In this document: positions 1 to 7,695 of the stretch, one piece after another
Layout: each line of letters starts with the position of its first letter
How positions within the stretch are numbered: the stretch's first letter is position 1
NCBI GenBank assembly: GCA_963837655.1
Contig: CAWIOK010000001.1
Coordinates: 186,001 to 250,000, forward strand
Origin: CAVVSD01 sp963837655
GTDB lineage: Bacteria; Actinomycetota; Thermoleophilia; Solirubrobacterales; Solirubrobacteraceae
Reading direction: 5' to 3'
Length of the DNA: 64,000 nt
Notes under the pieces: model-generated
What the model saw: only the letters and a program-made list of their open reading frames with translations
Database searches by the model: none
Told to the model about the DNA's origin: nothing
Made by a program: the position numbers and the translations under genes

Positions 1-65
1 CGGCGGCCGAGCTGGTCGAGGTTCACGCCGTGCATGACCTCGATGCGCAACAGCGCGCCGCTCAT
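1..65 (-). CDS. aroQ: 3-dehydroquinate dehydratase type II, N-terminal fragment (runs off window)
   Basis: Only about 21 residues lie in the window. The segment contains MHGVNLDQLGRR, which matches the N-terminal hGxNLxxLGxR signature of type II dehydroquinases, the third step of the shikimate pathway. The ATG overlaps the TGA of the upstream aroKB gene by four bases (ATGA), so the two are probably translationally coupled. Operon context (aroC, aroKB, aroQ) supports the call. The rest of the gene lies outside the window. Confidence 0.75.
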   Translation of the reverse strand, partial: MSGALLRIEVMHGVNLDQLGR

Positions 66-1531
66 GCCGCCAGCTCCGCGACCGCGGCGAGCAGCTCCCC
101 GTCGCCGATCCGCGCGCCGGGGCGCACGTCGCCCGGCCCGTGGCAGAGCACGAACGGCGTATGGTCGCCGAGGCGCTTCTTGTCCGCTCGCGTCGCCGCC
201 GCGACGGCATGCGGATCGACGGTGTGGTCGAGCTGGGTGGGCAGGCCGTTGGCGGCCAGCAGCTCGCGCACGTCGTCGCGCAGCTCCGGCAGCCCGCTGA
301 GGCGCAGCGCGGCCAGCAGGCCGAGCCCGACGGCCTCGCCGTGGCGGTAGCGCGCGTACTCCGTCACGGTCTCGATCGCGTGGCCGACGGTGTGCCCCAG
401 GTTCAGCGTCTGGCGCACGCCCCCGTCGCGCTCGTCGGCGGCGACGACGGCGAGCTTCGTCCGGGCGCACGCGAGGATCATGTCGCCGTCGACGGGCTCG
501 CCTGCCGCGACCCGCTCCCACAACTTCCCGCCTGCGATGAGCGCGGTCTTCAGCACCTCGGCGTAGCCGGCGGCGCGCTCCTCGGGCGGCAGCGTCTCGA
601 GCACCGCGGGGACGACGTGGACGGCCTCCGGCTGGTGGTAGGCGCCGACGTAGTTCTTGGCCTGCGGCAGGTCCACGCCGGTCTTGCCGCCGTAGGCGGA
701 GTCGACCTGCGCGACGAGCGTCGTCGGGATCTGCACGACCGGGATGCCACGTTGGTAGGTGGCGGCGCAGAACCCGGCGAGGTCGCCGACGACGCCGCCG
801 CCGAGCGCGACGACCCGGCACGCGCGGGTGACCCGTGCCCGCGCCATCGCGGTCCAGGTCGCCTCCGCGGTCTCCAGCGTCTTGGCCTGCTCGCCGGGCG
901 CGATGACGTGGCGGCGCAACGTGCCGAAGCGCCCGCCGTGCAGCCGCTCGACGTGCTCGTCGGTGACGAGGTAGTCACCCGTGCGGGTCTCGGGCCACGC
1001 ATCGTCGCCGAGGAACACGGGGTGCGGGCCCCACAGCAGCTTGCAGCCCTTGCGCAGGCTGCGCAGTGCGTCACCGGCGACGGGGATCGCGCCCTGCGAG
1101 AGGAACGCGTCCGCGGCGCCCTCGTAGACCGGCCTTCGCTCCTGCAGCAGCGCCGCGAAGCGCGCACGGTCGGCAGCCAGCGGCCGCGTGATGCCGTCGG
1201 CCGTCGCGCGCTGCCAGGCCGTGTCCTCATCGATCTCCAGATAGGCGACCACGTGGTCGTCCAGCGCTGCGCGCACGCGCTCGGACCCGAGCGTGCCGCC
1301 ACCCAGGGCGACGGGGCTCCCCGGCGCTGCGCGGTCGAGGAGCTCCAGCGCGACCTGCTCCTCCAGCGCCCGGAAGCCGGTCTCGCCCCGCTGGGCGAAG
1401 AGCTCAGGGATCGAGACACCGGCGCGGCGCTCGATCTCCGCGTCGGTGTCGAGGGCCTCGGGGTCGAGCGTGCGGGCGGCGGACGTCTTGCCCGCACCCA
1501 TGAAGCCTATGAAGACGACCGCACCTGCCAC
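62..1531 (-). CDS. aroKB: Bifunctional shikimate kinase / 3-dehydroquinate synthase fusion
   Basis: A 489-aa two-domain cytosolic enzyme of the shikimate pathway. Residues 1-165 are shikimate kinase, with Walker A GFMGAGKT at 9-16 and GGGTLGS later. From about residue 175 it is dehydroquinate synthase: the NAD-binding LGGGVVGDLAGF, the PTTLVAQVDSAYGGKTGVD segment, and metal-site motifs AEVLKTALI, LNLGHTVGHAIE and RHGEAVGLG. One fused protein thus carries out step 2 (DAHP to dehydroquinate) and step 5 (shikimate phosphorylation). The N-terminus overlaps the 3' end of aroC by 25 bp, and the stop overlaps aroQ. The frame is open throughout. Confidence 0.93.
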   Translation of the reverse strand: MAGAVVFIGFMGAGKTSAARTLDPEALDTDAEIERRAGVSIPELFAQRGETGFRALEEQVALELLDRAAPGSPVALGGGTLGSERVRAALDDHVVAYLEIDEDTAWQRATADGITRPLAADRARFAALLQERRPVYEGAADAFLSQGAIPVAGDALRSLRKGCKLLWGPHPVFLGDDAWPETRTGDYLVTDEHVERLHGGRFGTLRRHVIAPGEQAKTLETAEATWTAMARARVTRACRVVALGGGVVGDLAGFCAATYQRGIPVVQIPTTLVAQVDSAYGGKTGVDLPQAKNYVGAYHQPEAVHVVPAVLETLPPEERAAGYAEVLKTALIAGGKLWERVAAGEPVDGDMILACARTKLAVVAADERDGGVRQTLNLGHTVGHAIETVTEYARYRHGEAVGLGLLAALRLSGLPELRDDVRELLAANGLPTQLDHTVDPHAVAAATRADKKRLGDHTPFVLCHGPGDVRPGARIGDGELLAAVAELAA

Positions 1532-2688
1532 CCGATGCGCTCCCGGTAGCGGTCGACGGCCTCGACCACGTCGTCGATGTGATCGCCGCCGAACTTGCGT
1601 CGGTAGGCGTCGGCCAGCACGTAGGCGACCATCGCCTCCCCCACGACGCCTGCGGCGGGGACGACGCAGGAGTCGGTGCGCTCGCGCAGCGCCTGCGCCG
1701 GCTCGAGGGTGTCGATGTCCACCGACCGCAGCGGCTTCGTGAGCGTCGGGATCGGCTTCATCGCCGCCCTGACGATCAGCTGGTCACCCGTCGTCATGCC
1801 GCCCTCAAGGCCGCCGGCGTGGTTCGTCGTACGGAAGAAGCCGCGCTCGTCGTCGTGGAAGATCTCGTCGTGCGACTCCGAGCCCGGCGCGCCGGCGAGG
1901 CGGAAGCCGTCGCCGAACTCGACGCCCTTGCAGGCCTGGATCGAGCACACCGCGCCGGCGAGCCGCCCGTCGAGGCGCTCCTCCCAGCTCACGTGCGACC
2001 CGAGGCCGGGCACGAGGCCGAAGACGACGACCTCCCAGGTGCCGCCGATCGACTCGTTCGCCTTGCGCTGCGCGGTGATGTGATCGACCATCGCCCGGCT
2101 CGCAGCGGGATCCAGGCAGCGGACGGGGTCGTCGTCGACGCCGTCGAAGTCCTCGAGGTGCAGCGGCTCGTCGTGGGCGGGTGCCAGCACGGGGCCGATC
2201 TGCGTCACGTGCGAGCGGACCTCGACGCCGACGGCGCGCAGCAGCGCCTTGGCCAGCGTGCCGCCGGCCACGCGCGCGGCGGTCTCGCGGGCGCTCGCCC
2301 GCTCGAGGACGTTGCGCACATCGCTGAAGCGGTACTTCTGGGTGCCGACGAGGTCGGCGTGCCCCGGCCGCGGGAGGTGGACCTCTGGGATGTCCGCCTC
2401 GACGGGCCAGGGGTTCATCCGCTCTTCCCAGTTGGCGTAGTCGCGGTTGGCCACCTGCAGCGCGATCGGGCCGCCGAGCGTGCGTCCGTGGCGGACTCCG
2501 GCAGTGACGTCGATGCGGTCGCGCTCGATCTTCATGCGACCGCCGCGGCCGTGGCCGAGCTGGCGGCGGGCCATGTCGCGGTCCAGGAGCTCGCGTTCGA
2601 GCTCCAGGCCCGCGGGCAGGCCCTCGACGATGCAGGTCAGACCGGGGCCGTGGGACTCGCCGGCGGTGATGACACGGAGAACGGACAA
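1507..2688 (-). CDS. aroC: Chorismate synthase
   Basis: A 393-aa protein of normal length for the family. It makes chorismate from EPSP using reduced FMN, the last step of the shikimate pathway. The N-terminal GESHGPGLTCIVEGLPAG signature, the RRQLGHGRGGRMKIE segment and the GGMTTGDQLIVRAAMKPIPT region are all present. The start is the ATG giving MSVLRVITAGESHG, right at the conserved beginning. It lies downstream of the pilus operon with a 37-bp gap and overlaps aroKB at its 3' end. Confidence 0.95.
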   Translation of the reverse strand: MSVLRVITAGESHGPGLTCIVEGLPAGLELERELLDRDMARRQLGHGRGGRMKIERDRIDVTAGVRHGRTLGGPIALQVANRDYANWEERMNPWPVEADIPEVHLPRPGHADLVGTQKYRFSDVRNVLERASARETAARVAGGTLAKALLRAVGVEVRSHVTQIGPVLAPAHDEPLHLEDFDGVDDDPVRCLDPAASRAMVDHITAQRKANESIGGTWEVVVFGLVPGLGSHVSWEERLDGRLAGAVCSIQACKGVEFGDGFRLAGAPGSESHDEIFHDDERGFFRTTNHAGGLEGGMTTGDQLIVRAAMKPIPTLTKPLRSVDIDTLEPAQALRERTDSCVVPAAGVVGEAMVAYVLADAYRRKFGGDHIDDVVEAVDRYRERIGWQVRSSS

Positions 2689-2690
2689 AC

Positions 2691-2718
2691 TCGGGCCAGC
2701 ATAGGGACGGTGGCCCGA
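2691..2718 (-). terminator. Inverted repeat between pilus operon and aroC (weak terminator or attenuator candidate)
   Basis: Arms tcgggcca (2691-2698) and tggcccga (2711-2718) are perfectly complementary over 8 bp with a 12-nt loop. The element fills almost the whole gap between the last pilus gene and aroC. There is no clear T-tract, so a role in termination or attenuation is inference. Confidence 0.35.
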
Positions 2719-2725
2719 AGTCGGT

Positions 2726-4075
2726 CTACAAGGGTGCGGCGGCGAGCGTGCCGGTCAACGGGTTCAGCGCGAGATCGGTCAGATCCAGGTCACCCGCGCT
2801 CACCAGCGCGCGGCCGGCCGCGTCCTCGTGGACGCGCGCAGCGCGGGCGGCCGTTGCGCTGGCGAGGTTGCGCAGCTTGAGCTGCGTGACCTTCACCCGG
2901 ACGCCACCGACGTACGCGGCGCTGCCACGGCGCAGCGTGATCCGCTCGCACTCGGTCGGCGACGGCACGCACATCGCGCCCTTCACCGGCTTGTGCTCGA
3001 GGTTCAGGAACGAGACGCTGTGGCCGCCGTCGCGCACCCCGAGGAACAGGAGCTTCGCCCGGGAGCGCTGCGGCAGCACCTGCAGGCGGCTGACGTTCGC
3101 GCGGACCATGCGGCCGACCTTGACGTCGACGCGGTAGGCGCCGCGCCCGACCGGACCGGCCGACGACGCGCGGGGCGAGGAGGTCAGCGTCCCGGTCTTC
3201 TCCGAGAAGTCCATCCCCGACAGGGAGACCTCACCGGACTCGATCGCCGAGCGCAGGTAGTCGCGGCCGGCGACCGACATGCGGGCGCGCGCTGCGGACG
3301 CCTTCTCGGCGGTCGCCTTGTTCACCTCGCCAACGTGCTTGACGTCGAGGCGGAACTGCCGCACGCCGCTACCCAGGTCGATGTCCAGGAAGTTCGTGTC
3401 GCCCTCCTGCATCTCGACGGTCTGGCAGTTGGTCGGCAGCGGCTTGCAGGCGCCGTCGCCGGTCGCCGTCGCGTCGCTGGAGATGAGGAACGTCGCGGTC
3501 TTCTTGTCCTTCTTGACGCCGAGGAAGATCACGATCGGCTCATCCGAGGACGGCAGTGCGCTCAGCCGGGCGATGTCCGTGAAGGCCTTCTGCTTCGTCT
3601 TGCCAGGCTCGCCGAAGCGAAGGTCGACGCGGATCGCCTTCGTGTTCTCGTCGGTCTTCGGGGTCGTCGGGGCGGTCGTCGTCGGGGACGGCGACGTGGT
3701 GGTCGGGGCAGGCGTGGTCGTGCCGCCCGACGTCGTGTCGCCGGTCGTGGGCGCCGGGGTCTCCGACGTCGACGGCGCGGGCGTCGTCTCCTCGGGCGCC
3801 GCGGCCTCCGTGACCTTCGGCTGGCGGAACGGGTTGTGCTTCGGTCCGGTCGGCGAGATCGTCGCGACGTCGGTCTGCTCGGAGACGCGGATGGTCGTCG
3901 ACGTCACAGCCGTCGTCGCCTTCGGCGCGGGCACGGAGGCGACCGTGTCGGCGGTGGAGGTCGCGCTGCCGCCCAGGAGGAACGGAATCGCGACGATCGC
4001 GCCGACCAGCAGGATCGCGACCGGCCACAGGCGCTTCTCGACCAGGTCGGAGACGAGGTTGCGCAGGAAGCTCAT
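2726..4075 (-). CDS. Pilus-operon membrane protein with two homologous Cys-pair repeats
   Basis: A 449-aa protein not recognised as a named family. It has one N-terminal membrane segment (about residues 16-36, RLWPVAILLVGAIVAIPFLL), then a Pro/Thr/Ser-rich linker to about residue 150. Two similar globular repeats follow. Each begins RVD(L/V), contains (I/L)FLGV(K/R) and carries a Cys pair (ACKPLPTNC and MCVPSPTEC). The position after pilM-pilN-pilO in a compact operon (the ATG overlaps the pilO stop) is where pilP sits in Gram-negative systems. This protein is not obviously PilP, because it lacks a visible lipobox. A structural role in the inner-membrane pilus platform is inference. Confidence 0.75.
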   Translation of the reverse strand: MSFLRNLVSDLVEKRLWPVAILLVGAIVAIPFLLGGSATSTADTVASVPAPKATTAVTSTTIRVSEQTDVATISPTGPKHNPFRQPKVTEAAAPEETTPAPSTSETPAPTTGDTTSGGTTTPAPTTTSPSPTTTAPTTPKTDENTKAIRVDLRFGEPGKTKQKAFTDIARLSALPSSDEPIVIFLGVKKDKKTATFLISSDATATGDGACKPLPTNCQTVEMQEGDTNFLDIDLGSGVRQFRLDVKHVGEVNKATAEKASAARARMSVAGRDYLRSAIESGEVSLSGMDFSEKTGTLTSSPRASSAGPVGRGAYRVDVKVGRMVRANVSRLQVLPQRSRAKLLFLGVRDGGHSVSFLNLEHKPVKGAMCVPSPTECERITLRRGSAAYVGGVRVKVTQLKLRNLASATAARAARVHEDAAGRALVSAGDLDLTDLALNPLTGTLAAAPL

Positions 4076-4947
4076 CGGACGACTCCGGCGGTCGCGGCGG
4101 GCAGAGATGTCTTGGTGCCGGCCGCCTGGTTGGCGGGCGCGGGCGTCGTGGACGGAGTCGTGCCGCCAACGGGCGAGGGCGCGGTGGCGCCGCCCGGAAG
4201 CGAGATCGGCTCGGCCGCCAGGTACGCCGTCGCGGTCACGGTCGCCTTGACGTCCGGGAACCCGTTGCGGCTCTGCTGGAGGTTCACGCTCTCGACGGTC
4301 ATGAGTCGCCCGCGGACCGTCACCGTGTTGCCGTCCGTCGTCGTGAACGAGCGCACGAGGTTGAGCAGCTTGGTCAGCGAGAAGTAGTCGCCGTCGAAGA
4401 CGAAGGTGAACGGCAGGTTGTTCATCCCGTTCGTTCCCGCGATGACGCCCGGGGGCAGAGTCGAGGTGCCCGTGCCCGCGCCGGTGGTGCCGGTCGGGGC
4501 GGCCGCACCGGTGGTCCCGGTGGTGCCGGTCGTCGAGGGCGCGGACGAACCGGAGCCCGTCGAGCTCGGCGCAGGCGTGGTGGGCGTCTTGGACGTGCCG
4601 GCCGTCGTGGTCGCGCCGGCCCCGCCCACCGTGAGCGAGCGGAAGTCGATGTGCGCCTTCCGGGCTGCCGACTCGAGCTGGTACACGAGCGACGCGGCGT
4701 CGTCATCGTCCGGCACGGCCTTGCCGAGGCGGGCGAGCGTCGCGTAGTCGGTCGCGAAGCTGGCGCGGGCGACCGTCGCCGACGACAGCGCCTGGTTGGC
4801 GGTGGTCAGCTTGGTCTGGGCGTCTGCGACGCGTGCGTTCGCAGCGCTGATCTCCGCCCGCTTGGGCTTCAGCGCCAGGAACCAGAACCCGGCGACGGCG
4901 ACGACGCACGCAAGCGCGCCGACGATGATGCGGTCACGGTTGCTCAT
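4072..4947 (-). CDS. pilO: Type IV pilus assembly protein PilO-like
   Basis: A 291-aa bitopic membrane protein. It has a short cytoplasmic N-terminus, a membrane segment at about residues 8-26, and a coiled-coil stretch rich in Ala and polar residues at 30-75. A Thr/Gly/Pro low-complexity linker spans about 105-170, followed by a C-terminal alpha/beta domain (NLPFTFVFDGDYFSLTKLL) typical of PilO. It sits 1 bp after pilN and overlaps the next gene by 4 bp. Family role: heterodimer with PilN in the alignment complex. The linker makes it longer than most PilO proteins. Confidence 0.8.
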   Translation of the reverse strand: MSNRDRIIVGALACVVAVAGFWFLALKPKRAEISAANARVADAQTKLTTANQALSSATVARASFATDYATLARLGKAVPDDDDAASLVYQLESAARKAHIDFRSLTVGGAGATTTAGTSKTPTTPAPSSTGSGSSAPSTTGTTGTTGAAAPTGTTGAGTGTSTLPPGVIAGTNGMNNLPFTFVFDGDYFSLTKLLNLVRSFTTTDGNTVTVRGRLMTVESVNLQQSRNGFPDVKATVTATAYLAAEPISLPGGATAPSPVGGTTPSTTPAPANQAAGTKTSLPAATAGVVR

Positions 4948-4948
4948 G

Positions 4949-5713
4949 TCAGGAACCCGGGGTCGCCGGGGCGGGGGTCGAGGTGGTGCCGGCGGTGCCC
5001 TCGTTCAGGGTCTTCACCGCGCCCTGGAGCCCGGATGCGGTGCTGTCGGGGGTGACGGCCTGGGGCGTCCCGAAGAAGACGACCATCTGGAACTGGGGGA
5101 CCTCGTCCGACGTCTGGCAGCCGTTCGCACCGCCGCCTCCTGCGCTGTCGGACTGCGCAGCAGAGGACTGATCGGCCTTGCCCGAGGACGAGACGCTGAC
5201 GCGCTCCACGCCCTCCAGCCGGCGCAGGCGCGCCATGAGCAGCGCCACGCGGGCCTGGCTCGGAGCGCAGCCCGTGAGCTCGACAGCAGGGTTCGCCAGC
5301 GCGCTGCGCAGGACGACGGTGCCGCCGCCCTCGCCGGGCGCCGTGCTGCCGACGAGCTGGGTCAGCGAGACATCCGACGGGATGACGCGGCTGACCTGCT
5401 CGAAGGTCTCGCTCCAGTCGAAGCGAGTGGCCGCGAGGGCCTTCACACCGGCCGAGCGGGTCGTCACGACGTCGTTGAACTGCTTGTACGCGGCGAGGTT
5501 GCCCGCCTTGGCGGTCGCGGCGTCGGCCTGCGTCTCGAGCTGCTGCGCGCTCGCCTGCTTGTGGGCCAGCGAGCGGTTGGTCAGCGTCAGCGCGGCGACC
5601 ATCAGGACGACGATCGTGAGACCGGCGAGCAGGAAGTACGCGCCGCCGCCGCTCTTGCCGGCGGCGCCGGACGCGCGCCGCTGATCGGCCGGGATGAGGT
5701 TGACGGCCTTCAT
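4949..5713 (-). CDS. pilN: Type IV pilus assembly protein PilN-like
   Basis: A 254-aa protein beginning MKAVNLIPADQRR. The NLIP motif is the PilN element that docks into a groove on PilM. One membrane segment spans about residues 27-47, followed by a coiled coil (ASAQQLETQADAATAKA) and a periplasmic-type alpha/beta domain. Its start overlaps the pilM stop by 4 bp, and pilO follows directly. Order and motif together make the assignment firm. Confidence 0.87.
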   Translation of the reverse strand: MKAVNLIPADQRRASGAAGKSGGGAYFLLAGLTIVVLMVAALTLTNRSLAHKQASAQQLETQADAATAKAGNLAAYKQFNDVVTTRSAGVKALAATRFDWSETFEQVSRVIPSDVSLTQLVGSTAPGEGGGTVVLRSALANPAVELTGCAPSQARVALLMARLRRLEGVERVSVSSSGKADQSSAAQSDSAGGGGANGCQTSDEVPQFQMVVFFGTPQAVTPDSTASGLQGAVKTLNEGTAGTTSTPAPATPGS

Positions 5714-6741
5714 GCTGCGATCTCCTCGACGGCCAGGCCGGCGGCGATGCTCAACCGCTCGAGGCCGACGTCGGACGAGCCGGGCGTGACCCGCGACTCG
5801 ACCGGCAGCCCGAGCTCGCGCTCGAGGACCTCGGCGAAGCCGGGCACCGCGACCGCGGGGCCGGTCAGCAGCACGCGCTCGACCATCGGGAGGCCGGCGC
5901 TCTGCGTGTGGTGGAAGTCCAGTGAGGCGCGGACGTCGGTGGCGACGCGGCGGGCGCCGTCGGTGAGGACCGCGCGGGCGTCCGCGATGATCGCGGACTC
6001 GCCGTCGACCTCGTCGACCGCGGTCTCCAGGCCGACGTGGCGCAGCCAGGCGCGAGCGTGGTCCAGGGTCAGGCCCTGGCGCTCGGCGAGGTCGATCGCC
6101 ATCGCCTCCAGGCCGCCGCCCGAGACGCGGGTGAAGAGGCAGTTGCCGTTCTCGGCGACCGCGAGGTTCGTGAGCCCGCCGACGGAGACGTAGAGCACGG
6201 GGCCGTCCTCGACGCCCAGGGCGCGGACCATCGCGAACGCCGAGAGGTCGACGCCCTCAGGGCGCAGTCCGGCGGCACGAGCGGCCTGCAGCAGGCGCTC
6301 GATCATGTCTCGGCGCGCCGCGACGAGCACGACGCGGTGGCGCATGCCGCCCGGCGTCTCGACGAGGCCGAGCGACTGGTAGTCGACGACGGCCTGGTCG
6401 ATCGCCATCGGGAGCTCGTCCTTGGCCTGGAACTGCACGGCGGCCTCGAGGTCCTTGGCGTCCTCCAGGGGCGGAAGGTCCATGACGCGCACGACGATGC
6501 GCGCGTTGGCGACGCCGATCCGGACCTTGCGGTCCAGCCAGGAGTTCTGCGACCACAGCGCGCGGAGCGCCTCGGTCAGTGCCTGTCCGTCCGCGACCTC
6601 GCCGTCCCGCACGACGTGCGGGTCGAGGTCGACGACGGCGGCACGCTCGACGGCGAGGCCGTCGGCGGTGGCCACCTGAACGGCGGCGATGGAACCGGGC
6701 TCGATGTCGAGCCCGACGATGGTCTTGGAGCGGCGTGCCAT
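5710..6741 (-). CDS. pilM: Type IV pilus assembly ATPase-fold protein PilM
   Basis: A 343-aa actin-like cytoplasmic protein of the pilus platform. The N-terminus TIVGLDIEPGSIAAVQV is the conserved first beta-hairpin. YVSVGGLTNLAVAENG and FTRVSGGGLEAMA correspond to the nucleotide-site loops. I chose the ATG at 6741 (MARRSKTIVG). An in-frame extension to 6912 exists, but it runs through three hairpins and a terminator and has no family similarity. It is the first gene of a pilMNO operon with its own structured leader. Confidence 0.88.
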   Translation of the reverse strand: MARRSKTIVGLDIEPGSIAAVQVATADGLAVERAAVVDLDPHVVRDGEVADGQALTEALRALWSQNSWLDRKVRIGVANARIVVRVMDLPPLEDAKDLEAAVQFQAKDELPMAIDQAVVDYQSLGLVETPGGMRHRVVLVAARRDMIERLLQAARAAGLRPEGVDLSAFAMVRALGVEDGPVLYVSVGGLTNLAVAENGNCLFTRVSGGGLEAMAIDLAERQGLTLDHARAWLRHVGLETAVDEVDGESAIIADARAVLTDGARRVATDVRASLDFHHTQSAGLPMVERVLLTGPAVAVPGFAEVLERELGLPVESRVTPGSSDVGLERLSIAAGLAVEEIAA

Positions 6742-6783
6742 GGTGGGGTGCCCAGAAGATCGACCGCCCAGCCGTGTTCTGTA

Positions 6784-6867
6784 GCGGACGGCGCTCGGGC
6801 CCGGACATCCGTCCGCGCCGACGACTACGTCGTCGGTCGGCATCGCGTCGCAGAGCGACGTGATGCC
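6784..6867 (-). ncRNA. Structured 5' leader of the pilM operon: three consecutive stem-loops
   Basis: Three stems lie back to back in the untranslated region upstream of pilM. In transcript order, stem 1 is 6867-6839 (ggcatc/gatgcc plus cgtcgc/gcgacg, three-base loop aga in plus-strand terms, one mismatched pair). Stem 2 is 6836-6818 (ccgacgac/gtcgtcgg, loop tac). Stem 3 is 6816-6784 (gcggacgg/ccgtccgc, 17-nt loop). It does not match the cyclic-di-GMP class I riboswitch consensus that I know. A regulatory RNA, attenuator or protein-binding leader is inference. Confidence 0.45.
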
Positions 6868-6885
6868 ATCGGCCCGGCGCGCGCG

Positions 6886-6909
6886 AAAGCCGCGGCGAGC
6901 CGCGGCTTT
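6886..6909 (-). terminator. Rho-independent-type terminator after prepilin peptidase
   Basis: A perfect 10-bp inverted repeat aaagccgcgg / ccgcggcttt with loop cgag, 27 bp past the prepilin peptidase stop. The A/T at the stem ends gives a short U-run in the transcript. It separates the pseudopilin-pilD transcript from the pilM operon, so pilM probably has its own promoter in 6742-6885. Confidence 0.65.
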
Positions 6910-6936
6910 CATGCCCTACGCAGGTGTTTCCCAGGT

Positions 6937-7695
6937 CTAGAAGGTGCTCAGGTACGAGTCCATCAGACCGGATCCGACGAGCATCGCGACGATGCCGCCG
7001 AGGGCCAGGAAGGGCCCGAACGGGATGGCGGTCTTGCGACCTCCGGCGACGCCCTTGCGTGCGATGACGACGACGCTCACCAGCACGCCGGCGACGAGCG
7101 CGATGAGCAGCGCGGGGGCGACGGCGGCGCCCAGGAACAGGCCGAGGACGCCCGCGAGCTTCACGTCGCCCATCCCCATCCCGCCTGGCGCGGCGAGCGC
7201 GGCCAACAGGAAGAAGCCGCCGGCCGCGGCGCCGGCGATGAGCCGCTCGGGCTCACCCCCCGGATCGAGGGCGAGGCCGATGACCACCGCCGCGACCGCG
7301 GCGGGGCCGGTCAGCTTGTTCGGGATGATCCGGTACTCGAGGTCGATGAGCGCCATCGGCACCAGGAACGCGATGAGCACGAGCCCGAGGACGAGCTGCG
7401 CGGTGTCGTCGTGGTGGACGGCGACGGTGATCGCCGCGAGGGCGGCGGTCCCGGCTTCGACGAGCGGGTAGCGCGCGGCGATGCCGGTGCCACAGCTGCG
7501 GCAGCGGCCGCGCAGGAGCAGCCAGGAGAACAGCGGGATGTTGTCCCAGGGCTTGACGGGGGTCTCGCAGGTCATGCAGTGCGAGGACCCGGACACGAAC
7601 GACACGCCGCGCGGCATGCGGAGGGCGACGACGTTCAGGAACGAGCCGACGAGGAGGCCTGCGAACGCTGCGAACAGGATGGGCATGGGGGTCAT
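6937..7695 (-). CDS. pilD: Prepilin peptidase / N-methyltransferase
   Basis: A 252-aa polytopic membrane protease that cleaves and methylates prepilins. The zinc-type tetracysteine CMTCETPVKPWDNIPLFSW...CRSC lies near the N-terminus. The two catalytic aspartates are in ALIDLEYRIIPNKLT and in GMGMGDVKLAGVLG (GxGD type). The start chosen is the ATG at 7695, which overlaps the upstream pseudopilin stop (ATGA). A longer in-frame extension upstream is antisense-like and lacks similarity. Substrates are the pilins encoded just upstream. Confidence 0.93.
   Translation of the reverse strand: MTPMPILFAAFAGLLVGSFLNVVALRMPRGVSFVSGSSHCMTCETPVKPWDNIPLFSWLLLRGRCRSCGTGIAARYPLVEAGTAALAAITVAVHHDDTAQLVLGLVLIAFLVPMALIDLEYRIIPNKLTGPAAVAAVVIGLALDPGGEPERLIAGAAAGGFFLLAALAAPGGMGMGDVKLAGVLGLFLGAAVAPALLIALVAGVLVSVVVIARKGVAGGRKTAIPFGPFLALGGIVAMLVGSGLMDSYLSTF

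Noticed and set aside
140..1549. Long plus-strand ORF opposite aroKB (469 codons)
   Set aside because: It mirrors the codon pattern of a firmly identified gene, has Arg/Gly/Ala-rich shadow composition and no family similarity.
6784..6867. Calling the pilM leader a c-di-GMP riboswitch
   Set aside because: The conserved GEMM-I core sequences I know are not present, so only a structured leader is claimed.
6742..6912. N-terminal extension of PilM to 6912
   Set aside because: The extension translates hairpins and a terminator and has no PilM similarity; MARRSKTIVGLD at 6741 is the conserved start.
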